Assembly: GCA_015709595.1 (NCBI GenBank) | Contig: CP054178.1 | Coordinates: forward strand, 992,001-1,056,000 | Direction of reading: 5' to 3' | Length of the DNA stretch: 64,000 bases | DNA from: Phycisphaeraceae bacterium | Lineage (GTDB): Bacteria > Planctomycetota > Phycisphaerae > Phycisphaerales > SM1A02 | Shown: positions 18,901-25,680 of the stretch, piece by piece | Numbering within the stretch: position 1 is the stretch's first letter | How the letters are laid out: the number at the start of each line of letters is the position of its first letter | The notes under the pieces: model-generated | What the model was told of the DNA's origin: nothing | Databases searched by the model: none | Seen by the model: the letters and a program-made list of their open reading frames with translations, nothing else | Translations under genes and position numbers: made by a program

Positions 18901-19153
18901 CTTCCGCGATGGACGCAACGTGGACTTCGACTTCGTGAACGGCCGTCCGCTGCCCGAGGCGGAGCGACCGCCCGTCTCATGGCGGGCGCCGGAGGAAGCC
19001 CGGCCCGATCCCCTGTTCGACGCCGCGGGAGAAACGCACGACATCGGGCTGCGGACGTGGCGGGATCGGTCGCCCCACGCGGCGGCGTCGCCTCTGCGCG
19101 ACGGTCGCGACGTGGTCGCATGCATCAGCTGCTTCGAACGACGGGCGGCATAG
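12932..19153 (+). CDS. Giant secreted multidomain protein with NTase-like and kinase-like domains
   Basis: About 2,073 residues. A signal peptide occupies 1-29 and beta-rich Ig-like domains about 30-475. One of these (about 396-471) resembles the C-terminus of the preceding gene product. A helical region follows, with a hydrophobic stretch at about 762-800 and a Gly/Ala segment at 840-860 (LLLSGAGAGLGAAGSSVDAV). Long Arg/Glu-rich helices run from about 900 to 1130. A nucleotidyltransferase-like motif G1148-S-x5-D1155-Y-D1157 has a possible third acid at D1205/E1207. More helices and a Pro-rich linker (about 1590-1740) come next. A protein-kinase-like domain spans about 1748-1925: VGQGKYSVVY loop, K1775, an REMDEA helix, WED1873-x-K-x-x-N1878 and D1894-T-D in place of DFG. 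It resembles polymorphic-toxin or effector architecture, but the function is inferred. AGAGGTG precedes ATG 12932; GTG 12926 is possible. Confidence 0.8.
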   Translation: MRQPLCFLFGALFFTLLIAPPVRMMAAQDPPDRPSEPSIAPSLAGRWAVYYEDTLLGPISGEAHGSDDGASVEVFLDHGGNRYHLRSTSVRWEGGKAIIELAGRSPAAIRTTQLPLEKIPHLRVVEGVTRIDVTTPERTAGIEVSPRGGIDHDRVVLELTVKEPDTLEGEWHYRADPLTERDRTGHGRVGRFTQRDENGRLVGEQRGREVWLRSRPAIAAVIVTDRQLSRDVTAAHAFAFGEKDSARHLVVFGRNLPQRNQEIRELVSLQPDVLPDYQVLSFSTALSQPHVYSDLYDRALESLQSGAGGQGPPLRYNTRPGPPRADEEGMELDALLIRVKVPVGTAPGRYDFRLNGARASWTLQYGDATGAIQIIHEQDEEQTYSTDRVFPPQRVRIRIDTEARLPQDSFPIVLGRNGEVAALRGRAADGGSPATVAAKRTADDPTIYLTDPILLARSDRDAAPGEVYLIVADGDTIRATADEKAGLSLTPTQVEARVSIHPESINASWKNALKRAADCAGIAVQDWGQVAFETARTEWNLVLTNLGYHTSPIMQFVRTRGDRDVLKTKEIQVGDHAAMLLLRDGFIEMMEKELSEWARTTSGPVREQFLSQMRAALDRGQDIPLGYVRIVDPEGDEVALRTLFPALRPMREYGISEFEADRLQQRALDRALLEYRKHMRDAVWKAKGVGDCDIPALLDLTGYGFKPVADYIIPRLMKLEDVGDPPRQRWVPDRVARARVASLYVLGEAIRAQRDEADLDTAVVMSLAALATLPLNAVRAAWAAYTVLAVDAADVAYVVLHELPEFVRRQEDVSFSLGASAVTGADRIREAEAREQQAWELLLSGAGAGLGAAGSSVDAVRAVRGIRDVPVDEIRDAGAALVRRLDEKGLDEVSRFTREEARTLGAYLSEAREIVRRAGVEALTDDQRLALRNRERLLDHLAARGEALSEAEAAARALDRAHPPDPRPALPATTAQLEDTARSLAGRIERASSQLDEIRNNPRLQPTDAMPPDEAARINRQRETAVRRTADHIGDLKAREKILSAMIEESRASGGAAAIKADDLDWLTGRRARLNETDYLEARRTVFGDNRGDWKRVTNLADGSASDQLKLHKALTYRREQVNGLLDEVMRRVEAEEGVSGLRRQSFGSNNLKSDYDLSIEGPGAELVVKRFNEEFRKRFGGQESGTVFDTNVYTDPVYRMFRADAEVIGPGGMSYAQFDDLRQFMYDQMATVKYMTPEQWKRHRALLEEGASEASRGALRRVLNEVEYFQASAHQQFLSRVGRMREARTPNLELRVTNDLYGETLEQIHGLRKVADALSDARRGKPISMSMLPPWMHGSEFALKFDLVSDLIRHGDPQVRRYGEQILDELQARVANQLRIKQGHALYYASEAYQTEGTIRHVVGEIQAGGEAVTAERLLTRPLQHPELPGGGPYLNSLAENRANMYKELNAMHAFDEAGNLASGFEKAEKAAIKVAKYFVRQLDAAHRAGIDLREALSHDLKLIAQTVELDKARSSSEAFQEMLRRMDITPEDFVARALNASDVLSRRGMENSPLHDFADALARFYRNGDEHAASIVRRARENPGRLGPPDPPGLPGGSRAASQPPIDDEAVVAELRRLEEVMESRAPARYADPVLTTPEPPPALRVDDAVRSGDETLDNAIASADETINRLAEGTVDMARAAEMESTADILARMRRNNPTADETIAPPPADLPPPAVGPGRTAPTGPNLPGRDGAYTAGRNSEFYVGEYVGQGKYSVVYAMPPSPDRPKEVIKILAGEAIENGEDPFIVAREMDEAQRLLRDAGIEHLPSEIVTRNVDRPHMFQRDLRGDPNYQLFSGRQGTDPTVFTRDHQEAVVKLFKKLADKGLIWEDAKIDNMYFTMKDGELVAGILDTDRIVPFGKRDMRWAEIRQGIEVAPFYTKFKIRSLTDSRRPPDIGDDPTKAIFPDAEFFMEKMFEYGERWIAFDRDTRTFRRTKIDPDLIARHFPGFRDGRNVDFDFVNGRPLPEAERPPVSWRAPEEARPDPLFDAAGETHDIGLRTWRDRSPHAAASPLRDGRDVVACISCFERRAA

Positions 19154-19231
19154 CGCGCCGGAATCACCAGGCATGGCGGGGCACGGACGACCGGGATCGG
19201 CTATCGTGTGCCCGACCCCAGGACACCCTGC

Positions 19232-20782
19232 ATGAGCAGTTTTCCGCCCGCCTCTCCCCCGCCATTTCCACCGTTCAACGCGCCGCCCGATCCCTTCGGC
19301 CCGGCGCCGCGGACGCGCATCGCCCTGGGCGGGCTGGGTGCGGCGGCGGCGTGGGTGGTCATCCTCGTCATCACGCTGGGACTGGTGATCACGGTCAACC
19401 TGCCCAAGACCGAAATCGAAGGCGGACGCGACGTACTGGGGCTGCGCATGATGCAGATGCAGGCGCAGTACCTGCTGGCGATCGCCCCGAGCGAGCCGGC
19501 CTCGCGGGCGAGCTTCCTCGAACGCCGCGAGATTGAGCAGATCAACACCGGTTCGATCGCCCAGCGGCTTCGGTTCGCGGTGGTGGCCGGCGACCTGGGC
19601 GGTCCCGCCGCGGCGCTGGGCGTGCTGGATGAACTGGAGCAGCGCGTCAACGATCACAACGCCGAGGCGGCGTCCAATCCGCGGCTCACCCGCGTGGAGT
19701 GGACGGCGGATGAGGCCGCCGCGCTGCGCCTGCTTCGCACGCTCTACGACGCCCGCACGGGCGGCGCCCCCGGCAACGACGTGCTCAGCGCCGACGACAT
19801 CGCCCTGCTGGAGCGCGAACTGGAATGGTTCGCCCGGCTGGCCCTCAACCCCCCGGGCGGGGACGAGGCCGCCCGCAAGGCCGTCATGGCGCCGGCCACG
19901 CGGCTGCTGGTCATCATGGTCACGATGGTCATCGCGGGGCTCTGCGTGGGCGGACTGGGCCTGATCGGGTTGATCGTGCTGTTCATCCTCGCGGCCATGG
20001 GAACGGTTCGCATGGGGGTCGCGCCGTCACGCGCCCCGGCGGGCGTGTACGCCGAGACCTTCGCCTTCTGGCTGCTGCTGTTCTTCGGGCTGCAGGTGGT
20101 GATCGAGACGGCGCCTGTCCCGCCCGGATCGGAACTCTTCGCCGGCGCCGTGGCGTTCTTCATCAGTCTGCTGGCGCTGGCATGGCCCTGCATCCGCGGG
20201 GTCTCCTGGCGCGACGCGCGGCGCGACATCGGCCTCACCCTCGGACGAGGCGGCGTGCTCGAGCCCGCCTTCGGCGTGGCGGCGTACGCCATGATGCTGC
20301 CCTTCCTCGCCGTCGGCGTACTGGTGACCCTGATGCTGGTCTTCATCGCGGGAGCGGTGTCCGGCGCCGTGCCCGACACGGGACTGGGACCGTTCTCCCC
20401 GTCGGGCGGACCGGCCCACCCGCTGCTGGGCGCGGCGGGCACCCAGTGGTGGACGATCATCCAGATGTACCTTGTCGCCAGTGTGGCGGCGCCCGTGGTG
20501 GAGGAGATCATGTTCCGCGGCGTGCTCTACCGCAACCTGCGCACCGGACTGGGCGCCCTGGGCCCGGTGATGGCGGCCGTCGTCGGTACCTGCATCAACG
20601 CGCTGATCTTCGCGGCGATCCACCCGCAGGGGTGGGTGGCGATTCCCGCGCTGGGGGGCATCGCGGTGGGCATGACGGTGGCCCGCGAGTGGCGCGACTC
20701 GCTCGTTGCGCCGATCCTCGTCCACGCCATCAGCAACGGCGTGGTGACCACGATCATGCTCGTGGTGCTGGCGGGCGGGTGA
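19232..20782 (+). CDS. CPBP-family intramembrane metalloprotease
   Basis: A 516-residue protein. After a Pro-rich cytoplasmic tail it has one transmembrane helix (about 32-55), a soluble helical region of about 120 residues, then about eight membrane helices. The CPBP (CAAX protease and bacteriocin-processing) motifs are intact: EEIMFRG (EExxxR) near residue 425, FAAIHPQG (second motif His) near 465, and HAISNG near 500. The N-terminal single-span plus soluble domain is longer than the usual 200-300 residue family members. The ATG at 19232 (MSSFPPAS) gives a sensible N-terminus. It starts 78 bases after the giant secreted protein and could be co-transcribed. CPBP proteins act in prenyl-protein processing or as bacteriocin immunity factors. 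Confidence 0.88.
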   Translation: MSSFPPASPPPFPPFNAPPDPFGPAPRTRIALGGLGAAAAWVVILVITLGLVITVNLPKTEIEGGRDVLGLRMMQMQAQYLLAIAPSEPASRASFLERREIEQINTGSIAQRLRFAVVAGDLGGPAAALGVLDELEQRVNDHNAEAASNPRLTRVEWTADEAAALRLLRTLYDARTGGAPGNDVLSADDIALLERELEWFARLALNPPGGDEAARKAVMAPATRLLVIMVTMVIAGLCVGGLGLIGLIVLFILAAMGTVRMGVAPSRAPAGVYAETFAFWLLLFFGLQVVIETAPVPPGSELFAGAVAFFISLLALAWPCIRGVSWRDARRDIGLTLGRGGVLEPAFGVAAYAMMLPFLAVGVLVTLMLVFIAGAVSGAVPDTGLGPFSPSGGPAHPLLGAAGTQWWTIIQMYLVASVAAPVVEEIMFRGVLYRNLRTGLGALGPVMAAVVGTCINALIFAAIHPQGWVAIPALGGIAVGMTVAREWRDSLVAPILVHAISNGVVTTIMLVVLAGG

Positions 20783-20794
20783 GGACGAGGCGAC

Positions 20795-21730
20795 TCACAT
20801 CCGCGACGCATCCGGCTCGATGCGGATCACGTCGCGCAGCCGCAGCGACGAACGACGCAGCGCCAGGAAGATCCACCACCCGTTGACGACCAGGTACGCC
20901 AGCCCGATGAGCAGCATCACCACGCTGCTCTGCACCAGCACCTCGCCCACGCGCTCCAGGGCCGGCAGTCGCCGGTATTCCGAGATCGCGTCGGCCAGCA
21001 CCCCGACCATCAGCGCCAGCAGGGCGAGGGACATGGCCCGCATGCCCTGTCGTCCGCCTCGCGCCTCGCGGTAGACGCGGCTGCGTGAGCCCACGATGCG
21101 CAGCAGACGCCCCTGTCCGCGCAGCGCCAGGGCGCCGCCCAGGGCCATGGCGGTCGCCAGGGACGCCTCGGTCCATTCGGCTCTCGCGCCGACCGTGACG
21201 CCCGCTCCCCCGGTCAGCGCCAGCAGCACCAGCGTGCCGGACGCCGCCGCGATCAGCATCTGGCCCGCGGCGGACACCAGGCACTGGGATCGCGGCGTTC
21301 GATCCTCGCCGCTCCACAGGCGCGACCCGAGAAACAGGCACGCCGACGCCCCCAGCAGCGAGAGCGCCGACGCCCCGCCGGCCAGAATCGCGGTCTTGGA
21401 CCTTGGATCAACATCCACCAGCAGCCGCAGGATCGGCTCCCGATTCCCCCAGCTGTCCACGGCCAGCAGGGCCATCGCGGCGATCGCCAGGTCCAGCGTC
21501 ATCACCAGCAGGATGGTGGACCCCACCAACCGCTGATCGCGCAGGCGGGGCAGGCGGGAGGCCTCGGGATCCACCTCGGCGGTGACGGTGGCTTCCACCG
21601 GCAGCCCGCACTCGGGACACGGGTGCTCCACGCGCACACCACGCAGGTTGTAGCCGCATCCCCGGCAGTGCAAGGTGCATGCGATGACCGCACGTTTGAT
21701 GACCGGGGGCGACGGCGACGAGTCGCCCAT
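20795..21730 (-). CDS. Multi-pass membrane protein with N-terminal zinc ribbon
   Basis: About 311 residues from ATG 21730, which has GGAG eight bases upstream; ATG 21784 in the same frame is the alternative. The N-terminus carries a zinc ribbon, CRGCGYNLRG then CPECGLP (about 20-40). It is followed by about six membrane helices (TILLVMTLDLAIAAMALLAV, AILAGGASALSLLGASACLF and others). The C-xx-C-x-Y-N-L-R-G signature recurs in many planctomycete membrane proteins. Function unknown. It converges on the CPBP protease gene with 12 bases between stops and appears monocistronic. Confidence 0.78.
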   Translation of the reverse strand: MGDSSPSPPVIKRAVIACTLHCRGCGYNLRGVRVEHPCPECGLPVEATVTAEVDPEASRLPRLRDQRLVGSTILLVMTLDLAIAAMALLAVDSWGNREPILRLLVDVDPRSKTAILAGGASALSLLGASACLFLGSRLWSGEDRTPRSQCLVSAAGQMLIAAASGTLVLLALTGGAGVTVGARAEWTEASLATAMALGGALALRGQGRLLRIVGSRSRVYREARGGRQGMRAMSLALLALMVGVLADAISEYRRLPALERVGEVLVQSSVVMLLIGLAYLVVNGWWIFLALRRSSLRLRDVIRIEPDASRM

Positions 21731-21800
21731 GAAGCGGCTCCAAGGCCCGGCGGGGCACGGGGCGAACGGACGGGATCGAGGCATCCGCCGGGACGGATGG

Positions 21801-21806
21801 ATTATA
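21801..21806 (-). promoter_or_regulatory. Consensus -10 box (TATAAT) upstream of zinc-ribbon gene
   Basis: The minus strand reads TATAAT here, a perfect sigma-70-type -10 hexamer in a very GC-rich background. Transcription would start near 21794, which gives a leader of about 64 bases to the ATG at 21730 but only about 10 to the ATG at 21784. This favours the inner start. No good -35 hexamer is seen at the usual spacing. Confidence 0.45.
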
Positions 21807-22114
21807 GAGGATCGTCATGGGCAACCGCCATGTGACCCGATCAACCCGCCGAACCGATCCTCGATCAACGCGGCGTGGGGTGCTCCATCTGCTTTCGGGG
21901 GTCGCGTCCGCTTCCGTCGAGCGATCCGTCCCGGCTATACTCGCACCTTCGCCGACCCGTGCCGGTTCATGTCTTGCGTCGGCTCCCGGCGTGCTTCCCG
22001 CGTGCCCCCAGCGGCGTCATGCAGGCGGACCGGGATTCCTGCCGCTTTCCCCGGCCCGTGCGGAGATCACGCGTGCGGGGGGACAGTCCATCGCTGAGGA
22101 AGGATGCCGACCCC
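21807..22114. other. Intergenic leader of the MoxR gene
   Basis: These 308 bases hold no supported gene. On the plus strand a TATACT hexamer at 21936-21941 is a good -10 match and would give a leader of about 165 bases before the MoxR start. GAGGAAGGA at about 22096-22104 is the likely ribosome binding site. The -35 position is poor. Confidence 0.4.
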
Positions 22115-23047
22115 ATGGCCCTTGAGTCGCTCGAACGCCTGCGCCAGAACATCACCAGCGTCTACATGGGCAACGTGGCGGCGGTGGACCGCATCATCGT
22201 GTGCCTGCTGGCCCGCGGACACGTGCTGATCGAGGACGTGCCGGGCGTGGGCAAGACCGTGTTGGCCAACGCGCTGGCCAAGTCGCTCGACTGCACGTTC
22301 GCCCGCATCCAGTGCACGCCGGACCTGCTGCCCAGCGACATCACGGGCGTCTCGATCTTCAACCGCGACGGTCGTGCGTTCGAGTTCAAGAAGGGGCCGA
22401 TCTTCCACAACATCGTCATCGCCGACGAGATCAACCGCACGACGCCCCGCACGCAATCCGCCCTGCTGGAGGCGATGAGCGAAGGCACCGTGTCCGCCGA
22501 GGGCGAGACCTACCGCCTGCCCGAGCCCTTCATGGTGCTGGCGACGCAGAACCCCTACGAGTTCGAGGGCACGTACTTCCTGCCCGAGAACCAGCTTGAT
22601 CGGTTCATCATGCGCATCTCGCTGGGCTACCCGGCCCCGGATGATGAGAGCCGCATTCTCATCAAGCAGCCCGCCCGCACCACGCTGGCGGAACTGAAGC
22701 CGGTGATGAACGGCGCGGACGTGATCGCCCTGCAGGGACGGGTCGATCAGGTGAAGGTCGACCAGTCGCTGCTGGACTACATCATTGCACTGGCCACCGC
22801 CACGCGCGAGAACGAGGATCTGCAGGTGGGCGTCAGCCCCCGCGGCGCACTGGCGCTCACGCAGGCGGCCCGCGCCACGGCGGTGCTCAACGACCGTGAC
22901 TACTGCGTGCCCGAGGACATCGTCTCCAACGTGATCCCGGTCTGCGCTCACCGCGTGATCTCGAAGACCTACATGCACACCGGGGACACGCTGACCACCA
23001 AGCGACTGATCCAGCAGGTGCTGGAGACGGTGCCCAGCCCGGCGTGA
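22115..23047 (+). CDS. MoxR-family AAA+ ATPase
   Basis: A 310-residue protein of typical MoxR length. Walker A is GVGKT (44-48, EDVPGVGKTVLANAL) and Walker B is IVIADEINR (about 102-110). The family signature TTPRTQSALLEAMSEG follows, then sensor 1 (VLATQNPYEFEGTYFLPENQ) and the C-terminal lid with SPRGALAL. MoxR ATPases usually work as chaperones with von Willebrand A proteins and DUF58 proteins encoded next to them; here neither follows. The frame is open upstream to 21875, but ATG 22115 (MALESLERLRQ) has a ribosome binding site and matches the family N-terminus. Confidence 0.93.
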   Translation: MALESLERLRQNITSVYMGNVAAVDRIIVCLLARGHVLIEDVPGVGKTVLANALAKSLDCTFARIQCTPDLLPSDITGVSIFNRDGRAFEFKKGPIFHNIVIADEINRTTPRTQSALLEAMSEGTVSAEGETYRLPEPFMVLATQNPYEFEGTYFLPENQLDRFIMRISLGYPAPDDESRILIKQPARTTLAELKPVMNGADVIALQGRVDQVKVDQSLLDYIIALATATRENEDLQVGVSPRGALALTQAARATAVLNDRDYCVPEDIVSNVIPVCAHRVISKTYMHTGDTLTTKRLIQQVLETVPSPA

Positions 23048-23095
23048 TGAAACTCGGAGCGGCGGCGAAGCCACCAGTGGCACAGGCATCAGTGG

Positions 23096-23114
23096 CACAG
23101 GCGTCTCGCCTGTG
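23096..23114. repeat. Palindromic intergenic repeat cacaggcg-tct-cgcctgtg
   Basis: An 8-base perfect inverted repeat with a 3-base centre, just after the MoxR stop and preceded by a partial direct copy (agtggcacaggc at about 23075). It belongs with the similar elements at 23259 and 53162. Confidence 0.7.
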
Positions 23115-23258
23115 ATCCTCGGATCGTGCTCAACGCCCGATCTGGCGATGCCAGTGCGCGGCGTGTCGCTACACCGCGACTCACCCCGATCCGCCCGATC
23201 CGTGTGATGACCCTGCTCGACATACTCCAGTCGACCTTTTGAAGTCGGCTGGTCGATC

Positions 23259-23278
23259 GGCAGGCGGGGACGCCTGCC
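23259..23278. repeat. Palindromic intergenic repeat ggcaggcg-gggа-cgcctgcc type
   Basis: An inverted repeat, ggcaggcg then cgcctgcc, around a short G-rich centre. It lies eight bases from the 3' end of the DinB-like gene. Nearly identical to the element at 53162-53180. Placement next to a stop codon suggests a terminator or REP-like role. Confidence 0.7.
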
Positions 23279-23285
23279 CACTGAT

Positions 23286-23798
23286 TCACCCGAACGCCGA
23301 AGGTAGGCCGAAGCCCCTGCGCAACGTGGCGAGCTGCCCGCCGTGGTACCCCTCGTGCCAGGCGGCGAAGTGACCCAGATCGCCCAGCGTGGGGGCGTAG
23401 TTGCGCCAGTTCTCCGCCGTGGGCGTGTCCATCTGCTCAGCGGTCATCGACTCCAGCCAGCGGACGACCGCCCCGTGCCGCTCGTCCATCGCCTTGAGCA
23501 CTTCCGCGTACGACGGGTACTGCGAAGTGTCCGAGGTGGGCTTGGAGCCGTAGCCGAAGATCGTGTGCCACTTCTCCGGCAGGGCGAAGCCGGCCGCGCC
23601 GCCGAACTCCTTGAGGAACCAGTCATCGGTGCAGGCCAGATGGCCCGCAATCCACAGGGCGTGGTTGACGCACGAGCCCGGCTGCTCGCAGCAGCGATCA
23701 GCGGGGATGCCTTCCAGCAGTTTCTTCGTGGCCCCGCGAGCGAAGCGGACCTGATGAACGGCGCGGGCGTTGGGATGCGCGGCGACGGTGGCTGACAT
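23286..23798 (-). CDS. DinB-like four-helix metalloprotein
   Basis: A 170-residue protein of typical DinB/YfiT-superfamily length. The three putative metal-binding histidines sit in family positions: NHALWIAGHLACTDDWFL (about 48-65) and the C-terminal HFAAWHEGYHGGQLATLRR (about 143-161). Members are often thiol-dependent transferases or stress-related proteins; the substrate is not predictable here. The ATG at 23798 is preceded by AGAGGAAA; the frame is open further upstream but would run into the leader of the divergent mutase gene. Confidence 0.82.
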   Translation of the reverse strand: MSATVAAHPNARAVHQVRFARGATKKLLEGIPADRCCEQPGSCVNHALWIAGHLACTDDWFLKEFGGAAGFALPEKWHTIFGYGSKPTSDTSQYPSYAEVLKAMDERHGAVVRWLESMTAEQMDTPTAENWRNYAPTLGDLGHFAAWHEGYHGGQLATLRRGFGLPSAFG

Positions 23799-23985
23799 GG
23801 CGTGATTTCCTCTTTCTGAGCGGATGAAGAACCGGACGTGATCCGGGTTGGATGCCGGATCATGTAGTTTGGTTTCTGTACGGTACACGAGGAATCCCGG
23901 CGCGTCAAGGGGTGAACACCCGTCCGTTCATCCGAGAGAATGGCTGAAACCGGACGCCGAAAACTACGCCCCTATCGTTCCCACC

Positions 23986-25623
23986 ATGACCGCTTCGTCA
24001 CCATCCCCCGCGCGCCCCCCCGTCATCCTCATCATCCGCGACGGATGGGGCGAGAACCCCCATCCCGAGCACGATGCGTTCAACGCCGTCAAGATCGCCC
24101 GCAAGCCGGTGGATGACATGCTCCGCCGCGACTGGCCGACCACGCTCATCACCACGAGCGGCGAGGATGTGGGACTGCCGAAGGGCACCATGGGCAACAG
24201 CGAGGTCGGGCACCAGAACATCGGCGCCGGACGCATCGTCGATCAGGAGGTCATGCGCATCACCCGCGCCATCCGCGATGGATCGTTCTTCGTCAACTCC
24301 GCCCTGCGCGGGGCGTTCGAGCACGCCCGCTCCCGCGGCACGAACGTCCACATCATGGGGCTGGTCTCCGACGGGCAGGTCCACAGCGACCTCGATCATC
24401 TCTTCGCCCTGATCGACCTGGCGAAGCGCGAGGGGTTCCCCGGCGAGCGGCTGTTCATCCACGTCTTCACTGATGGACGCGACACCGGCCCGCGCACCGG
24501 GCTGGGGTACGTGGAGCGGCTGGAGGCGAAACTGCGGGATGCCGGAGTCGGGCGCATCGCCACGGTGATCGGCCGGTTCTACTCCATGGACCGCGACCAC
24601 CGCTGGGAGCGCGTGCAGCGCGCATACCAACTGCTCACAGGCCGCTCGACGGGAAGCGGAGGACCGCCCATCCGCACCGCGGACTCCGCCCGTGAGGCCA
24701 TCGAGTGGGCCTACGCCAACCCCATCGACGCCAACCGGCAGGGGGACGAGTTCATCCCCCCCACCCGAGTGAAGGGTGTTCCCGGCACGATCTGCGACAG
24801 TGACGCGGCGATCTTCTTCAACTTCCGAGGCGATCGACCGCGCGAGATCACCAAGGCCTTCGTGCTCGATGACCAGGCGTGGAGGAACGTTCAGGGCGGC
24901 GGATTCGATCGCGGCCCGCGACTGGCCAACCTCTACTTCTGCGGTATGACGGGCTACGAGGCGGGACTGCCCATGACCGCCGTGGCGTTCGACAAGCCGC
25001 CCCGGATGGTCGGCATTCTCGGCGAGGCGGTGTCGAAGCACGGGCTGACGCAGTTCCGCTGCGCCGAAACCGAGAAGTTCCCGCACGTGACATTCTTCTT
25101 CAACGACTACCGCGAAGAGCCCTTCCCCGGCGAGAGGCGGCTGCTCTGCCCCAGCCCACGGGATGTCTCGACCTATGACCAGAAGCCGGAGATGAGCGCA
25201 CCAGCGGTGTGCGAGGGCGTCCTGCAGCGCCTCGCCGCCCCGGACTGCGAGGCGCTGCTCGTCATCAACTTCGCCAACCCCGACATGGTGGGCCATACCG
25301 GCAACCTGCACGCGGCGGTGAAGGCCGTGGAAGTGGTGGACGCCTGCGTGGGGCGGATCATCGAAGCGGCCTTGAAGCGGGGCGCCTCGCTGGTCATCAC
25401 CGCCGACCACGGCAACGCCGAGCAGATGTGGAGCCCCGAGCACAACGCGCCGCACACGGCGCACACGGTCTACGACGTGCCGCTTCACGTGGTGGGCGAG
25501 CCGTGGCGAGGCCGCCCGCTGAGACCGGGTGGACGCCTGGCGGACGTGGCGCCGACGGTGCTGGCGTTGATGGGACTACCCCAGCCGCCCGAGATGACGG
25601 GGCGCTGCCTGCTCGGCACGTGA
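23986..25623 (+). CDS. gpmI: 2,3-bisphosphoglycerate-independent phosphoglycerate mutase
   Basis: A 545-residue protein that interconverts 3- and 2-phosphoglycerate in glycolysis and gluconeogenesis. The alkaline-phosphatase-fold metal centre is intact: RDGWG at the N-terminus, the phospho-serine motif GNSEVGHQNIGAG, DGRDT, FNFRGDRPREIT, NPDMVGHTG and ITADHGNAE. The family is usually about 510 residues; the extra length is mainly a short insertion near LTGRSTGSGGPPI and the N-terminus. ATG 23986 is the first methionine of the conserved domain. There is no ribosome binding site, and a TATCGT hexamer ends seven bases before the ATG, which could mean a leaderless mRNA. Confidence 0.95.
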   Translation: MTASSPSPARPPVILIIRDGWGENPHPEHDAFNAVKIARKPVDDMLRRDWPTTLITTSGEDVGLPKGTMGNSEVGHQNIGAGRIVDQEVMRITRAIRDGSFFVNSALRGAFEHARSRGTNVHIMGLVSDGQVHSDLDHLFALIDLAKREGFPGERLFIHVFTDGRDTGPRTGLGYVERLEAKLRDAGVGRIATVIGRFYSMDRDHRWERVQRAYQLLTGRSTGSGGPPIRTADSAREAIEWAYANPIDANRQGDEFIPPTRVKGVPGTICDSDAAIFFNFRGDRPREITKAFVLDDQAWRNVQGGGFDRGPRLANLYFCGMTGYEAGLPMTAVAFDKPPRMVGILGEAVSKHGLTQFRCAETEKFPHVTFFFNDYREEPFPGERRLLCPSPRDVSTYDQKPEMSAPAVCEGVLQRLAAPDCEALLVINFANPDMVGHTGNLHAAVKAVEVVDACVGRIIEAALKRGASLVITADHGNAEQMWSPEHNAPHTAHTVYDVPLHVVGEPWRGRPLRPGGRLADVAPTVLALMGLPQPPEMTGRCLLGT

Positions 25624-25680
25624 CCCGCGCAGCCCGGTTCTTCCGATACAGTGTCAGGACGACGAAGGAGTTCACACGCG

